A stretch of DNA of 64,000 bases from Psychrobacter immobilis (lineage in GTDB: Bacteria > Pseudomonadota > Gammaproteobacteria > Pseudomonadales > Moraxellaceae). Location: positions 40,098 to 104,097 of the forward strand of contig NZ_CAJHAD010000010.1 of NCBI RefSeq assembly GCF_904846285.1. Direction: 5' to 3'. This document shows positions 55,945 through 64,000 of the stretch, piece by piece. A program made the translations under genes and the position numbers. The stretch's first letter is position 1, and each line of letters begins with the position of its first letter. The notes beneath the pieces were generated by a model that was not told where the DNA came from, searched no databases, and was given only the letters and a program-made list of their open reading frames with translations.

Positions 55945-58101
55945 ATGCAAACTTTTTTACTTGTGCCTATCAGCCGCGGTATCGGTGTGACGTCAGCGGC
56001 GTTAGGTTTGATTCGTGCTTTTGATTATAACGGTATCAAAGCGGGCTTTATGAAGCCGTTTTTGCAAGACGACACGCTAGATAAACAAAACAGTCTAGAC
56101 AGCTCAAGCGCCCTAGCTATGCATGCTTTTGGTCTTAATCCGCCCAAGTCTATCAGCCGTCAACGCGTTGAGCGTATGCTTGGTGATGACAATCTTGATG
56201 ACTTGATGGAAGAAGTGGTCGTCAATTATCATACCCTTGGTGATGACTATGATGTGGTCATTTGCGAAGGCTTAGTATCGACGACCGAGACTTCTTATGC
56301 GTCGCAAATCAACCGCGCGATTGCCAATGCGCTAGACGCCAAAATTATCTTTGTCAGCACCGCAGATAGCAGCAAACCTGCATATTTAGCCGACAAGCTT
56401 GACGTCCATGCCCGTGAATTTGGTGGTATGGCCAGTGATCGTACGCTCGGCTGTATTTTGATGCGTATGCATGATTTGCCAAATGTTCAAACTACTATTG
56501 AAAATCAAATGGTCGCCCCGGGTGAAGCCGTCGTTCATTTAGACCAAGGTTTTATACAAGAAGTGCAGCGCCTATCACCGCATTTTAATACTGAGCAGTT
56601 CCGCTTAATCGGCGTGGTACCATTTAGCGATTCACTTTCGGTACCGCGTACGTGGGATATCGCCGCTGAGCTTGATGCTACATGGTTAAATGTTGGCGAA
56701 GCAAAATCACGCCGTATCAACCGTATCAGTCTGACGGCGCGCTCGATTGCGCGGGTCGATGAAGTCTTTAAACGTGGCACACTTATCGTCGTACCGGGCG
56801 ACCGCGATGATTTATTATTGGCAGCGGGACTTGCCTGCATTAACGGCATCCCATTAGCAGGACTGGTGTTAACCGGCGGCGTAGTACCAAGCCCAACGGT
56901 GGCTGAGCTTTGGCAGTCGGCCCTGAAAACTGGCATTCCGGTCATGAGTGTCGAGAGTGACAGTTATGAGACCGTACAAAGTCTTGTCCATATGAGCGCT
57001 GAGATTCCAAGCGATGATACCGAGCGCGCCGAAGAAGTGGCGAGTTATGTTGCCGCGTATTTAGACCTTAACTGGATTAAAGAATATTTCAGTCAAGAAT
57101 ATGAGACGCGTTTATCACCTTCTGCATTCCGTCATCAGGTGGTCAAAAAAGCACAAAGTGCCAAAAAACGTATCGTCTTACCAGAAGGCTCTGAACCACG
57201 TACGGTCGAAGCTGCTTGTATTTGTCAAAGTCGCGGTATCGCTAACTGTGTATTGCTAGCGAAACGCAGCGACGTCGAACAAGTCGCTAAAAACCGTGAT
57301 TTGGTTTTGCCAGAAGGGCTTGAGATTATCGATCCTGACACCCTTGATATGGCTAAGTATATCGCTGCTGTGGTGGAGCGCCGTAAAGGTAAAACCAATG
57401 CCGAAGTGGCTGCTGAATACCTAAAAGACACGGTTTATTTGGGTACGACCATGCTAGAGATGAATGAAGTTGACGGTCTCGTTTCTGGGGCGATACATAC
57501 CACGGCGAATACCGTACGCCCAGCCTTTCAGTTGATTAAAACTGCACCGCAGTACTCGCTTGTATCGTCAGTATTCTTTATGCTGTTGCCTGAGCAAGTG
57601 GTGGTCTATGGTGACTGCGCCATCAACCCAAATCCAAATGCTGAAGAGCTCGCTGAAATCGCTATTCAATCGGCACAGTCTGCCGCTGCCTTTGGTATCA
57701 ATCCAAAAGTGGCGATGATTAGCTACTCAACTGGCTCATCAGGTACGGGCGCTGATGTCGAAAAAGTCATCCGTGCCACTGAAATCGTCCGCCAGCGTGC
57801 GCCGCATCTTGCTGTTGATGGACCACTGCAATATGATGCCGCTTCGGTCATGAGCGTCGGTAAACAAAAAGCGCCTGACTCACTGGTTGCAGGACAAGCC
57901 AATGTCTTTATCTTCCCTGACCTCAATACGGGTAATACCACATATAAAGCGGTACAACGTAGCGCCAATGTGGTCAGTGTTGGACCGATGCTGCAAGGCT
58001 TAAATAAACCCGTTAATGACTTATCGCGCGGAGCTTTGGTCGATGACATTATTTATACCATCGCTCTAACTGCCATCCAAGCCGATAGCGATGCAATTTA
58101 A
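55945..58101 (+). CDS. pta: Phosphate acetyltransferase
   Basis: A 718-residue enzyme interconverting acetyl-CoA and acetyl phosphate. It is the long form: an N-terminal BioD/CobQ-like P-loop domain (about 1-200), a DRTGG domain (about 210-370, in which VVPGDRDDLLLAAGLACING is seen) and a C-terminal catalytic PTA_PTB domain (about 390-715, VVKKAQSAKKRIVLPEGSE, GAIHTTANTVRPAFQ, SYSTGSSGTGADVEK, DGPLQYDAAS). An AGTAGGAT site precedes the ATG. Co-transcription with ackA is likely. Confidence 0.96.
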   Translation: MQTFLLVPISRGIGVTSAALGLIRAFDYNGIKAGFMKPFLQDDTLDKQNSLDSSSALAMHAFGLNPPKSISRQRVERMLGDDNLDDLMEEVVVNYHTLGDDYDVVICEGLVSTTETSYASQINRAIANALDAKIIFVSTADSSKPAYLADKLDVHAREFGGMASDRTLGCILMRMHDLPNVQTTIENQMVAPGEAVVHLDQGFIQEVQRLSPHFNTEQFRLIGVVPFSDSLSVPRTWDIAAELDATWLNVGEAKSRRINRISLTARSIARVDEVFKRGTLIVVPGDRDDLLLAAGLACINGIPLAGLVLTGGVVPSPTVAELWQSALKTGIPVMSVESDSYETVQSLVHMSAEIPSDDTERAEEVASYVAAYLDLNWIKEYFSQEYETRLSPSAFRHQVVKKAQSAKKRIVLPEGSEPRTVEAACICQSRGIANCVLLAKRSDVEQVAKNRDLVLPEGLEIIDPDTLDMAKYIAAVVERRKGKTNAEVAAEYLKDTVYLGTTMLEMNEVDGLVSGAIHTTANTVRPAFQLIKTAPQYSLVSSVFFMLLPEQVVVYGDCAINPNPNAEELAEIAIQSAQSAAAFGINPKVAMISYSTGSSGTGADVEKVIRATEIVRQRAPHLAVDGPLQYDAASVMSVGKQKAPDSLVAGQANVFIFPDLNTGNTTYKAVQRSANVVSVGPMLQGLNKPVNDLSRGALVDDIIYTIALTAIQADSDAI

Positions 58102-58136
58102 CTACGTTAAAATTTATAAGTAATCATTCTATATTT

Positions 58137-58168
58137 AACCGACTATCAAAATGATGGTCGGTTTTTTA
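58137..58168 (+). terminator. Intrinsic terminator after pta
   Basis: AACCGAC and GTCGGTT pair across a 13-nt loop, followed by a T-run, 36 bp past the pta stop. Confidence 0.82.
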
Positions 58169-58298
58169 TTGGCGCTTAACCGCTATAGTTAGGCATAATA
58201 AAATCGATAAGCGCGATAAATGAATAATCGCATGTTATAGTCCATTTAAAATAAATTAACCATAACCGCCTTTTTATCAGCTTTTTATTCACTAATTT

Positions 58299-59192
58299 AT
58301 GCCAAATACTATTAATAAGCACCCTACAACGACTACCCCAGCCATTCGTGCCTATTTGGGCGGCTCCTTTGATCCTGTGCATAACGGTCATTTACAACTG
58401 GCGATGTATGTTTATCAGCATTTATTACCGATAGCGGCGCAGCAAAAGCGCGAGTTACAGGTGTCATTATTGCCCAATGCGCGCTCACCCTTCAAAGAAG
58501 ACAGCACCAATCCTGAACATCGATTGGCGATGTTAAAGCTGGCAACGCAAGAGACACCACTACAAATTAACGAGCTTGAGCTATGGCAAGCGCCGCCCGT
58601 CTATACCATCGATAGCGTACAGACATTACGCGACTGCTATCCAAATGACAGTTTGATATTTATCATGGGGATGGATAGCGCGCGCAGTTTGGACAAATGG
58701 AACGACGGTTTACGCCTCACAGATTATGTCAATTTATGGGTGTTTAATCGTGAAGAAACTTCTGAATTTAATCAAAATCTCCCTGCAACCAACTCTCCTA
58801 CCCAGTTAAAATCTCAACTTCCTGCACCGCTACAATCTTTAATCACGGCTTCAGCTACAGAACTTATTATAGCGCCTAGCGAACATTTAACAGACAGTCC
58901 TATCTTGAAAAACCTTAACCAAGGTCGCATCTATATAGACCCGCGCCCTGTGGCAGCGATATCGAGCACGCAAATACGTCAGCAACTGCAACGACAACTT
59001 TATCAACAACGACCGCAAACGCCTCAATCTCTAAATATAAACCAAGCTGCTGAAACGCAAATCGCATCTTTACAATCAATAAATGATATCATAGGCGATA
59101 CTGCACCCAATTCATTCGCTAAATGGCTAAATCCTGCTGTTTATCAATATATTATTGCCCATCAGCTATATTCTGCTGCTCAATTCCGTTAA
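58299..59192 (+). CDS. nadD: Nicotinate-nucleotide adenylyltransferase
   Basis: A 297-residue nucleotidyltransferase of NAD synthesis. The signature GGSFDPVHNGHL is near residue 26, followed by the conserved LPNARSPFKE and FIMGMDSARSLDKWN, and the C-terminal ISSTQIR motif is at about 228. It is longer than the usual about 215 residues: a roughly 50-residue insert lies between the nucleotide-binding half and ISSTQIR, and another roughly 40-residue Gln-rich insert after it. The ribosome-binding site is poor. Confidence 0.9.
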   Translation: MPNTINKHPTTTTPAIRAYLGGSFDPVHNGHLQLAMYVYQHLLPIAAQQKRELQVSLLPNARSPFKEDSTNPEHRLAMLKLATQETPLQINELELWQAPPVYTIDSVQTLRDCYPNDSLIFIMGMDSARSLDKWNDGLRLTDYVNLWVFNREETSEFNQNLPATNSPTQLKSQLPAPLQSLITASATELIIAPSEHLTDSPILKNLNQGRIYIDPRPVAAISSTQIRQQLQRQLYQQRPQTPQSLNINQAAETQIASLQSINDIIGDTAPNSFAKWLNPAVYQYIIAHQLYSAAQFR

Positions 59193-59333
59193 AATCATCA
59201 TATTATTGTCATTTTGTATGCCTTGCCTAGATACGTCACTGCTCATATTGGGTCAGCTCGGCCATACAACTTTATGCAAATTGACGATTTACCATTTTAT
59301 TTTTAATATTTACGATTCAAGAGATTACATTTT

Positions 59334-59747
59334 ATGACCAACACCATGACTGACGAACGCTTAAAAGAATGCTTAGCGGTAGTCGAAAGCGCGCTAGACG
59401 ATATGAAAGCGAAAAATATCACCGTAATGAATGTAGAAAGCTTAACTGACGTGATGGAGCGTATCGTCATCGCTGACGGTACTTCTAAGCGCCATGTGCG
59501 CGCGATGGCAGACAGTGTCGGCGCTGAAGTTAAGCAAGCGGGTTTTATGCCACTTGGTCGCGAAGGCGGTATCGACTCTGACTGGACCTTGATTGATTTG
59601 GGTGCAGTTGTCGTGCATATGATGACCCCACAAGCCCGCGAGTTTTATGACTTAGAAGGTCTATGGTCATCACCTGAGCAATTGGCTGAGCTGGTCGCTG
59701 TGCCACGTGAAAAGAAAACCGCTGGTCGCCGCAACAAAAACAAATAA
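59334..59747 (+). CDS. rsfS: Ribosome silencing factor RsfS
   Basis: A 137-residue RsfS/YbeB-family protein that binds L14 on the 50S subunit and blocks subunit joining in starvation. Motifs: TVMNVESLTDVMERIVIADGTS, GREGGIDSDWTLIDLGAVVVHMM and AREFYDLEGLW. It follows nadD by about 140 bp, the usual neighbour. A charged Arg/Lys tail (PREKKTAGRRNKNK) closes the protein. Confidence 0.95.
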   Translation: MTNTMTDERLKECLAVVESALDDMKAKNITVMNVESLTDVMERIVIADGTSKRHVRAMADSVGAEVKQAGFMPLGREGGIDSDWTLIDLGAVVVHMMTPQAREFYDLEGLWSSPEQLAELVAVPREKKTAGRRNKNK

Positions 59748-59792
59748 GATTATCCATTGCGATACTTTTTTAATACTGAAAAACGCACAAGT

Positions 59793-59827
59793 AAAAAGAC
59801 CAGATAGCTATTCTGGTCTTTTTTTGT
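59793..59827 (+). terminator. Intrinsic terminator after rsfS
   Basis: AAAAAGACCAGA and TCTGGTCTTTTT pair across a 7-nt loop with a following T-run, 46 bp past the rsfS stop. Confidence 0.92.
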
Positions 59828-59986
59828 TTAAAATTTACTGTGCTAATAAAATTCAAAATACTGCTAAATTTTAAACGGCTGAATTCGTACATTTGGACAG
59901 ATGATTAGGCTAAGATAATACTCATCATCAATACCAGCAACGACATAGCCACTCGCCTAAAAAATCGCTATCGATTAGGAAAATCC

Positions 59987-60769
59987 ATGAGCTTAGAATC
60001 GATGAACATAGAAACGATAACGTCTTCTAGCCAAAAAAATAGCGCTGATCTCAATCAACCCTTACCGCTACATATCGCCAATCTAGTCTGCGTCCGTGCT
60101 GGTAAAGCCATGCCATTCGCCCGTGAAGAGATGAGCGCGATTGATAAAGCGCCTATCAAAGCGCCTGTCGCGGTCAATTTTATGGGTCTCACCACCGACG
60201 AGCAAGCCGACCGACGTCATCATGGCGGCCCACTAAAAGCCGTACATCAACTAGCCACGGCAACTTACGATAAGATTAACGCTGAGTTTGGTTTAAAGGT
60301 ACGCGTTGGCATACTAGGTGAAAACTTAACGACTGAAGCGGTAAATGGTCTGCCCGCAATGGATGAGTCGACGGTGTGTATTGGTGATGTTTTTCAATAT
60401 GGTGGGAAGTATGGCAATAATGATAATAACGAGAGCGTACAACTTCGCATCGTACAACCGCGCCGTCCATGCTACAAAATCAATGACCAAATCGGGCAAT
60501 TTAGTAAAGTGCCCAATATCGCCTCTTGGGTGACTAAACAAGGTATCGCTGGCTGGTATTTTCAGGTCGTACGTGATGGCATGATTAACGCTGATTTACC
60601 GGTTTATTTAATTGAACGTCCCTATCCTTTTGCGACACTTGAAAAATTGTGGCAGCTATCGAACTCAAAGGAGAAATTTGATGCCGAGGTGATTGAACCT
60701 TGGCTCGCGATTGAGTGTTTAGAAGACAGCTGGAAAACGGTTTTGGCGAAGAAAATGCGCAAGGATTAA
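59987..60769 (+). CDS. MOSC domain protein (YiiM-like)
   Basis: A 260-residue protein with a MOSC domain (about residues 30-190), related to the sulfur-carrying domain of molybdenum cofactor sulfurases and to YiiM. Motifs: GLTTDEQADRRHHGGPLKAVH, RVGILGENLTT and RIVQPRRPCYKIN, where the Cys in RPC is the conserved sulfur-binding cysteine. In E. coli YiiM reduces hydroxylated bases with the Moco; the substrate here is unproved. The C-terminal 60 residues match the YiiM C-terminal domain less clearly. An AGGA site precedes the ATG. Confidence 0.86.
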   Translation: MSLESMNIETITSSSQKNSADLNQPLPLHIANLVCVRAGKAMPFAREEMSAIDKAPIKAPVAVNFMGLTTDEQADRRHHGGPLKAVHQLATATYDKINAEFGLKVRVGILGENLTTEAVNGLPAMDESTVCIGDVFQYGGKYGNNDNNESVQLRIVQPRRPCYKINDQIGQFSKVPNIASWVTKQGIAGWYFQVVRDGMINADLPVYLIERPYPFATLEKLWQLSNSKEKFDAEVIEPWLAIECLEDSWKTVLAKKMRKD

Positions 60770-60862
60770 AAAGCTTTAAAAATATCTCAATCTTATCTCT
60801 CTACTATCAATATAAAATAAAGGTAAGCATCATCGCCTACCCTTATTCATACAGAGCATTTC

Positions 60863-61747
60863 ATGGCAAAAAATATCTTTTTAGCATTAGCATGTGTCTT
60901 AACGCTGCCCTTAATTGGCTGCGCGACCACTAATAACACCCAAATAGCGAATACTGAACCCTTCGTTATTGATAGCCAGACTTACCAAGCCACTGGTAAA
61001 AGCGAGCGTATTAAAACCATTATTTTGCATTATACGGTGAGCAATAATGCCAGATCTATCAACACATTGACTACAGGTCAAGTGAGCGCTCACTATCTGA
61101 TTTTAGACTATAACGATGACAAGATTTATAACTTAGTGCCCGAGGGCGAACGCGCTTGGCATGCTGGCGCGGGCGGTTTTGCCGGTAGAACGATACTCAA
61201 CGATACCTCTATCGGCATCGAGATCGTAAATGCAGGCATTAAGCCTGAATATCGAGATGCCTTAAAAAACGGCGCGCTCGACTATCATCCTTATGAGCAC
61301 TATGTCGAATTTGATGAATTGCAGATTGAAAAAGTGGCGCAGCTGGTGCAAGATTTGGCAAAAAGATATAATATCCCAGCAAAGAATATCATCGGTCATG
61401 CGGATATGGCACCGTCGCGTAAAATCGATCCCGGGGCGAAATTCCCTTGGGAGCGACTGCATTTCGATTACGGGATTGGCGCTTGGTATGATGAATTTGA
61501 TAAGCAATTCTTTATGAATCACGACGCGTTTGCAGCGGCAACGATACCCGAGATTAAGCAAGCGTTTCGCGATTACGGTTATCAAATCAATAACAGCGAT
61601 GAATGGGATAAAGCCAGTCGCAATGTCGTGTATGCCTTTCAATTGCATTTCAGACCGCAGCAGCCAACGGGCGAGCTGGATTTAGAAACTTATGCTATTT
61701 TAAAGGCACTCAATAAGAAGTATGCTGGTCGTGATGACTTTTATTAA
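60863..61747 (+). CDS. amiD: N-acetylmuramoyl-L-alanine amidase lipoprotein (AmiD-like)
   Basis: A 294-residue peptidoglycan amidase. Its signal peptide ends in the lipobox LIGC (Cys20), so it is a lipoprotein, like E. coli AmiD. The amidase-2 domain has zinc ligands in ILHYT (His56) and GHADMAPSRKIDPG, plus the typical HYLI, ERAWHAGAGG and SIGIEIVNAG segments. A C-terminal peptidoglycan-binding region follows (about 215-290). It starts 93 bp after the MOSC gene; a small charged protein gene follows 29 bp downstream. Confidence 0.9.
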   Translation: MAKNIFLALACVLTLPLIGCATTNNTQIANTEPFVIDSQTYQATGKSERIKTIILHYTVSNNARSINTLTTGQVSAHYLILDYNDDKIYNLVPEGERAWHAGAGGFAGRTILNDTSIGIEIVNAGIKPEYRDALKNGALDYHPYEHYVEFDELQIEKVAQLVQDLAKRYNIPAKNIIGHADMAPSRKIDPGAKFPWERLHFDYGIGAWYDEFDKQFFMNHDAFAAATIPEIKQAFRDYGYQINNSDEWDKASRNVVYAFQLHFRPQQPTGELDLETYAILKALNKKYAGRDDFY

Positions 61748-61776
61748 TGGATAAAAAATATTAGGAGACATAAGCC

Positions 61777-61977
61777 ATGAGCAACTCACAATACAACGAG
61801 CAAAATGAGAAAAATGAGCAAGACGAGCTTCAGAAATATCTAGAAGAAAAAGCGAGGCAGGAGCAAGAAAAAGAGCAGGAAGCCGAGCCGCTTTCTGAAT
61901 ATGACGCTTGTGTGCTAAAAGAAAGCGCGAAGATTCATGAGTTGATTGCTGAGGCTAAGAAAGAAGGTAAAAAGTAA
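61777..61977 (+). CDS. Small highly charged protein, unknown function
   Basis: A 66-residue protein, about half Glu, Lys, Gln and Asp. Residues 1-40 are a probable long charged helix or coiled coil (NEQNEKNEQDELQKYL, EEKARQEQEKEQ); the rest reads LSEYDACVLKESAKIHELIAEAKKEGKK, which resembles short conserved tails of unknown proteins. An AGGAG site precedes the ATG. It sits 29 bp after amiD and 49 bp before the HD/ATPase gene, so it may be in one transcript with either. No function is assigned. Confidence 0.7.
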   Translation: MSNSQYNEQNEKNEQDELQKYLEEKARQEQEKEQEAEPLSEYDACVLKESAKIHELIAEAKKEGKK

Positions 61978-62026
61978 GTCTGTACAATAAAAAATCCCAA
62001 ATATGAAATAATAAAAAGGACTTACC

Positions 62027-63952
62027 ATGAGCGCAGGCTTAATCAAACATTTAAAAAAGAAAACCGCAGAAGACAGCAATACTAAAATATTAATGTCGCA
62101 ATGGGAATTTGATGAAAAGCTCGTCGGTAAGTCGCTTGAAAATGTGGGTAGTTATTACCCACACTTTAGTAGTCATAATGAATCGCACTCTCAACAAATA
62201 CTTGTCAATATCGAGCGTCTACTAGGTAGCAATATTGACAAGCTGACAGCAACAGACACATGGTTAATCTTGGAAGCAGCGTACTGGCATGATATCGGTA
62301 TGTTGTTCAATGCAGATGAAGTCCAAAAAGTCTTTGAGGAAGATGACTTCAAAGAATACGTCGAAAGCCTAGCTAATGACAATACGCAAGACTTACATGA
62401 ATTTGCAAAAGTGTGGCATGAAGATGGTTGGAATAAAGCACTGGTTAATCATTCAGACCCACATACAGGCGTTGAAAAATATCGTCAAATGATTGCAGAA
62501 TGGTATCGCCGTGGTCATGCTAAAAATTCAAATTCCGTAGTTTTAGATCCATTTGAGAAACTTGGTATCAGCTCTCCTCGCACCGAACTTCTCCCGAAAC
62601 GTATATATCGTTATCTTGGTCAAATATGCTGGGCGCATGGACTTGGTTTTGATGATTATGTGATGAAAACATTACCCTTCCGTCAAACAGGCATGGGTAC
62701 AGAAAATTGCCATCCTCGTTTTGTCGCTTGTCTACTACGTTTAGGTGATTTATTTGATATTGATGACAATCGTTTTTGTCCTGTTATGGCAAGGCAAGTT
62801 GGTAATATGCCCTCATTTAGTGAAACGCATAAACATAAGCATCAAGCGATTCGTGAGTTTCAGCTAGATAATGAGACTGTCAGCATAACGGCTATTTGTA
62901 GTACTGAGATGGCATATATTGAATGTCGCAATTGGTTTGATTGGATCAAAGAAGAGATTCAAAATCAAATGTCACAATGGAAAAATATCGTTCCTCATCG
63001 TGATTTTGGATTACTTCCAACTATTAATAAACTTGATGTCGAGATGACTGATAAAAAGATTTTACTTAACGATAAACCGATGAAATTCTCACTGGATGAA
63101 AAGAAGGTTATCGAGTTATTACAAGGCAACAACTTGTATCATGGTATGGGTGACGTAATTAGAGAGCTTCTACAAAATGCGTTAGACGCTACGTTTATTA
63201 GAGTATGGAACGATACCAAACAGAATCCTAGCAAACGAACGGCACTTGAGAATGGGAATCCATATCATGCTGATGTTATTGCAATACTTAAAGACTATCC
63301 CATTCATTTAAACATTGATTTAATAAAAACTACACACGAATTCGAAAATATATGGAAGTTAAGTATTATTGATAAAGGTACTGGAATAAGCTTAGAAGAT
63401 TTAAACCATATGCAATATATGGGAGGTTCGAGCAAAAATATACGCAAGCTTAAGAATATTAGAGAAATGCCTTTATGGATGCAACCGTCTGGTACGTTTG
63501 GTATTGGGCTTCATAGTGCATTTTTACTGCATAAAAAGCTACCTCATGAATATCAAACACTAAAATTCGTCACTAAAAGTATTATTACTCACGATGCATT
63601 GGAAGTTAAACTGAACTCTCCTTTAGGTAGGGATGATGGTTATTGCTTCATTGAAAAAATAGAGGATAACTTTTCTAGTCAATATGGAACAACTACGGAA
63701 ACTTACTTTTTAACTAACACCCTTCTATCATCAATTATTGGTATGGATGATAAAAGGTTGGAATGCCCATCTCAGGAACTCGGACTATCATATATTATTA
63801 ATGATTTATTTATTCGAGAATACCCTAAGATTTACTTAGATGAGAAAATAAAAAACCGCATAGATAACGACCCTTTATATAATTCATCAATTACCCTATG
63901 GTTAGATGCAAAAATATCTTGGCTGAACCGCCCCGAGTATATCGGAGAGTGA
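62027..63952 (+). CDS. HD-domain protein fused to an HSP90/GHKL-type ATPase
   Basis: A 641-residue cytoplasmic protein with two parts. Residues about 30-320 contain a divergent HD-type phosphohydrolase domain: His50/His54 (FSSHNESHSQQIL), His88-Asp89 (AAYWHDIGML) and Asp241 with LRLGDLFDIDDNR. Residues about 345-560 are a GHKL ATPase of HSP90 type: N-box RELLQNALDAT (Glu380, Asn384, Asp387), G1 box IIDKGTGISLEDL (Asp449) and G2 box SGTFGIGLHSAFLL (489-500). No signal or membrane segment is seen. This combination resembles the HD-CE plus HSP90-like ATPase proteins proposed in bacterial conflict systems; that is from memory of the family and needs a profile search. The reading frame ends 48 bp before the window edge. 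The C-terminal part after about 590 is short for an HSP90-like fold. Confidence 0.8.
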   Translation: MSAGLIKHLKKKTAEDSNTKILMSQWEFDEKLVGKSLENVGSYYPHFSSHNESHSQQILVNIERLLGSNIDKLTATDTWLILEAAYWHDIGMLFNADEVQKVFEEDDFKEYVESLANDNTQDLHEFAKVWHEDGWNKALVNHSDPHTGVEKYRQMIAEWYRRGHAKNSNSVVLDPFEKLGISSPRTELLPKRIYRYLGQICWAHGLGFDDYVMKTLPFRQTGMGTENCHPRFVACLLRLGDLFDIDDNRFCPVMARQVGNMPSFSETHKHKHQAIREFQLDNETVSITAICSTEMAYIECRNWFDWIKEEIQNQMSQWKNIVPHRDFGLLPTINKLDVEMTDKKILLNDKPMKFSLDEKKVIELLQGNNLYHGMGDVIRELLQNALDATFIRVWNDTKQNPSKRTALENGNPYHADVIAILKDYPIHLNIDLIKTTHEFENIWKLSIIDKGTGISLEDLNHMQYMGGSSKNIRKLKNIREMPLWMQPSGTFGIGLHSAFLLHKKLPHEYQTLKFVTKSIITHDALEVKLNSPLGRDDGYCFIEKIEDNFSSQYGTTTETYFLTNTLLSSIIGMDDKRLECPSQELGLSYIINDLFIREYPKIYLDEKIKNRIDNDPLYNSSITLWLDAKISWLNRPEYIGE

Positions 63953-63961
63953 TTTACTTGA

Positions 63962-63981
63962 GTCAGGCAGCAATGCCTGAC
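63962..63981. repeat. GCAA-loop hairpin right after the HD/ATPase gene
   Basis: A perfect 8-bp inverted repeat (GTCAGGCA / TGCCTGAC) closed by a GCAA tetraloop (GNRA type), 9 bp past the stop. There is no T-run, so it is not a standard intrinsic terminator. Confidence 0.7.
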
Positions 63982-64000
63982 ATGATTAAACTATCATAGT

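Overview
The window looks like a chromosomal segment of a Psychrobacter-type gammaproteobacterium (Moraxellaceae). It is AT-rich but codes densely. It carries type IV pilus minor-pilin genes, dispersed type II secretion genes, a wax ester synthase/diacylglycerol acyltransferase, polyamine ABC genes, rpoH and rpoN, and the lptM-lysA-dapF-xerC series. The genus is inferred from gene content and familiarity; it was not checked by any search. There is no rRNA, no CRISPR array and no insertion sequence. Most of the window is ordinary core genome.

Layout. 1-3.7 kb (minus): minor-pilin operon fimT-pilV-pilW-pilX-pilY1, with overlapping or closely spaced genes; pilY1 runs off the left edge. 4-14.4 kb (minus): comF, the outer-membrane phospholipase pldA, dsbD beside a stand-alone copy of its own N-terminal domain, gspG, gspF, an unrecognised 367-aa protein and an AraC regulator. 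14.9-18.6 kb (minus): tRNA-Pro, tRNA-Arg and tRNA-His beside an McrBC-type restriction pair. 19-31 kb: a hotdog-fold protein, an exported RidA, gspE, thiG, the wax ester synthase, suhB, dxs, ribA, hemF and a lipoprotein cytochrome c'. 31-43 kb: gloA, carbonic anhydrase, potABC, metR, crcB, tsaD, cytochrome c5, a low-complexity lipoprotein, rpsU-yqeY and bepA. 43-54 kb: a TusA-like protein, rpoH, a DUF423 protein, thiS, rpoN-hpf, a nitrilase-family enzyme, then lptM-lysA-dapF-xerC. 54.5-64 kb (plus): ackA-pta, nadD-rsfS, a MOSC protein, an amiD-like amidase, a small charged protein, and at the right edge a large protein fusing an HD phosphohydrolase-like domain to an HSP90-type ATPase.

How the genes connect. 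Dxs makes DXP, which is a substrate of ThiG; ThiS is the sulfur carrier for the same thiazole and lies about 22 kb away. LysA and DapF finish lysine biosynthesis, AckA-Pta handle acetyl phosphate, and RsfS and Hpf both silence ribosomes. DsbD and its satellite domain handle periplasmic thiols. The pilus and secretion genes share the class III prepilin signal.

Most unusual points: (1) the HD plus HSP90-like ATPase fusion at 62.0-64.0 kb, whose architecture resembles proposed conflict/defence proteins; (2) an McrB with no N-terminal specificity domain but a long insert between Walker A and Walker B; (3) short direct duplications that span the stop codons of at least four genes (xerC, gspE, dxs and the 12.1-kb gene), in three of them with periods of 15, 18 or 33 nt that give in-frame back-up stops; (4) two copies of a roughly 70-80 bp palindromic intergenic repeat whose terminal stem differs compensatorily at one pair; (5) the free nDsbD domain gene; (6) an intrinsic terminator inside the ackA leader.
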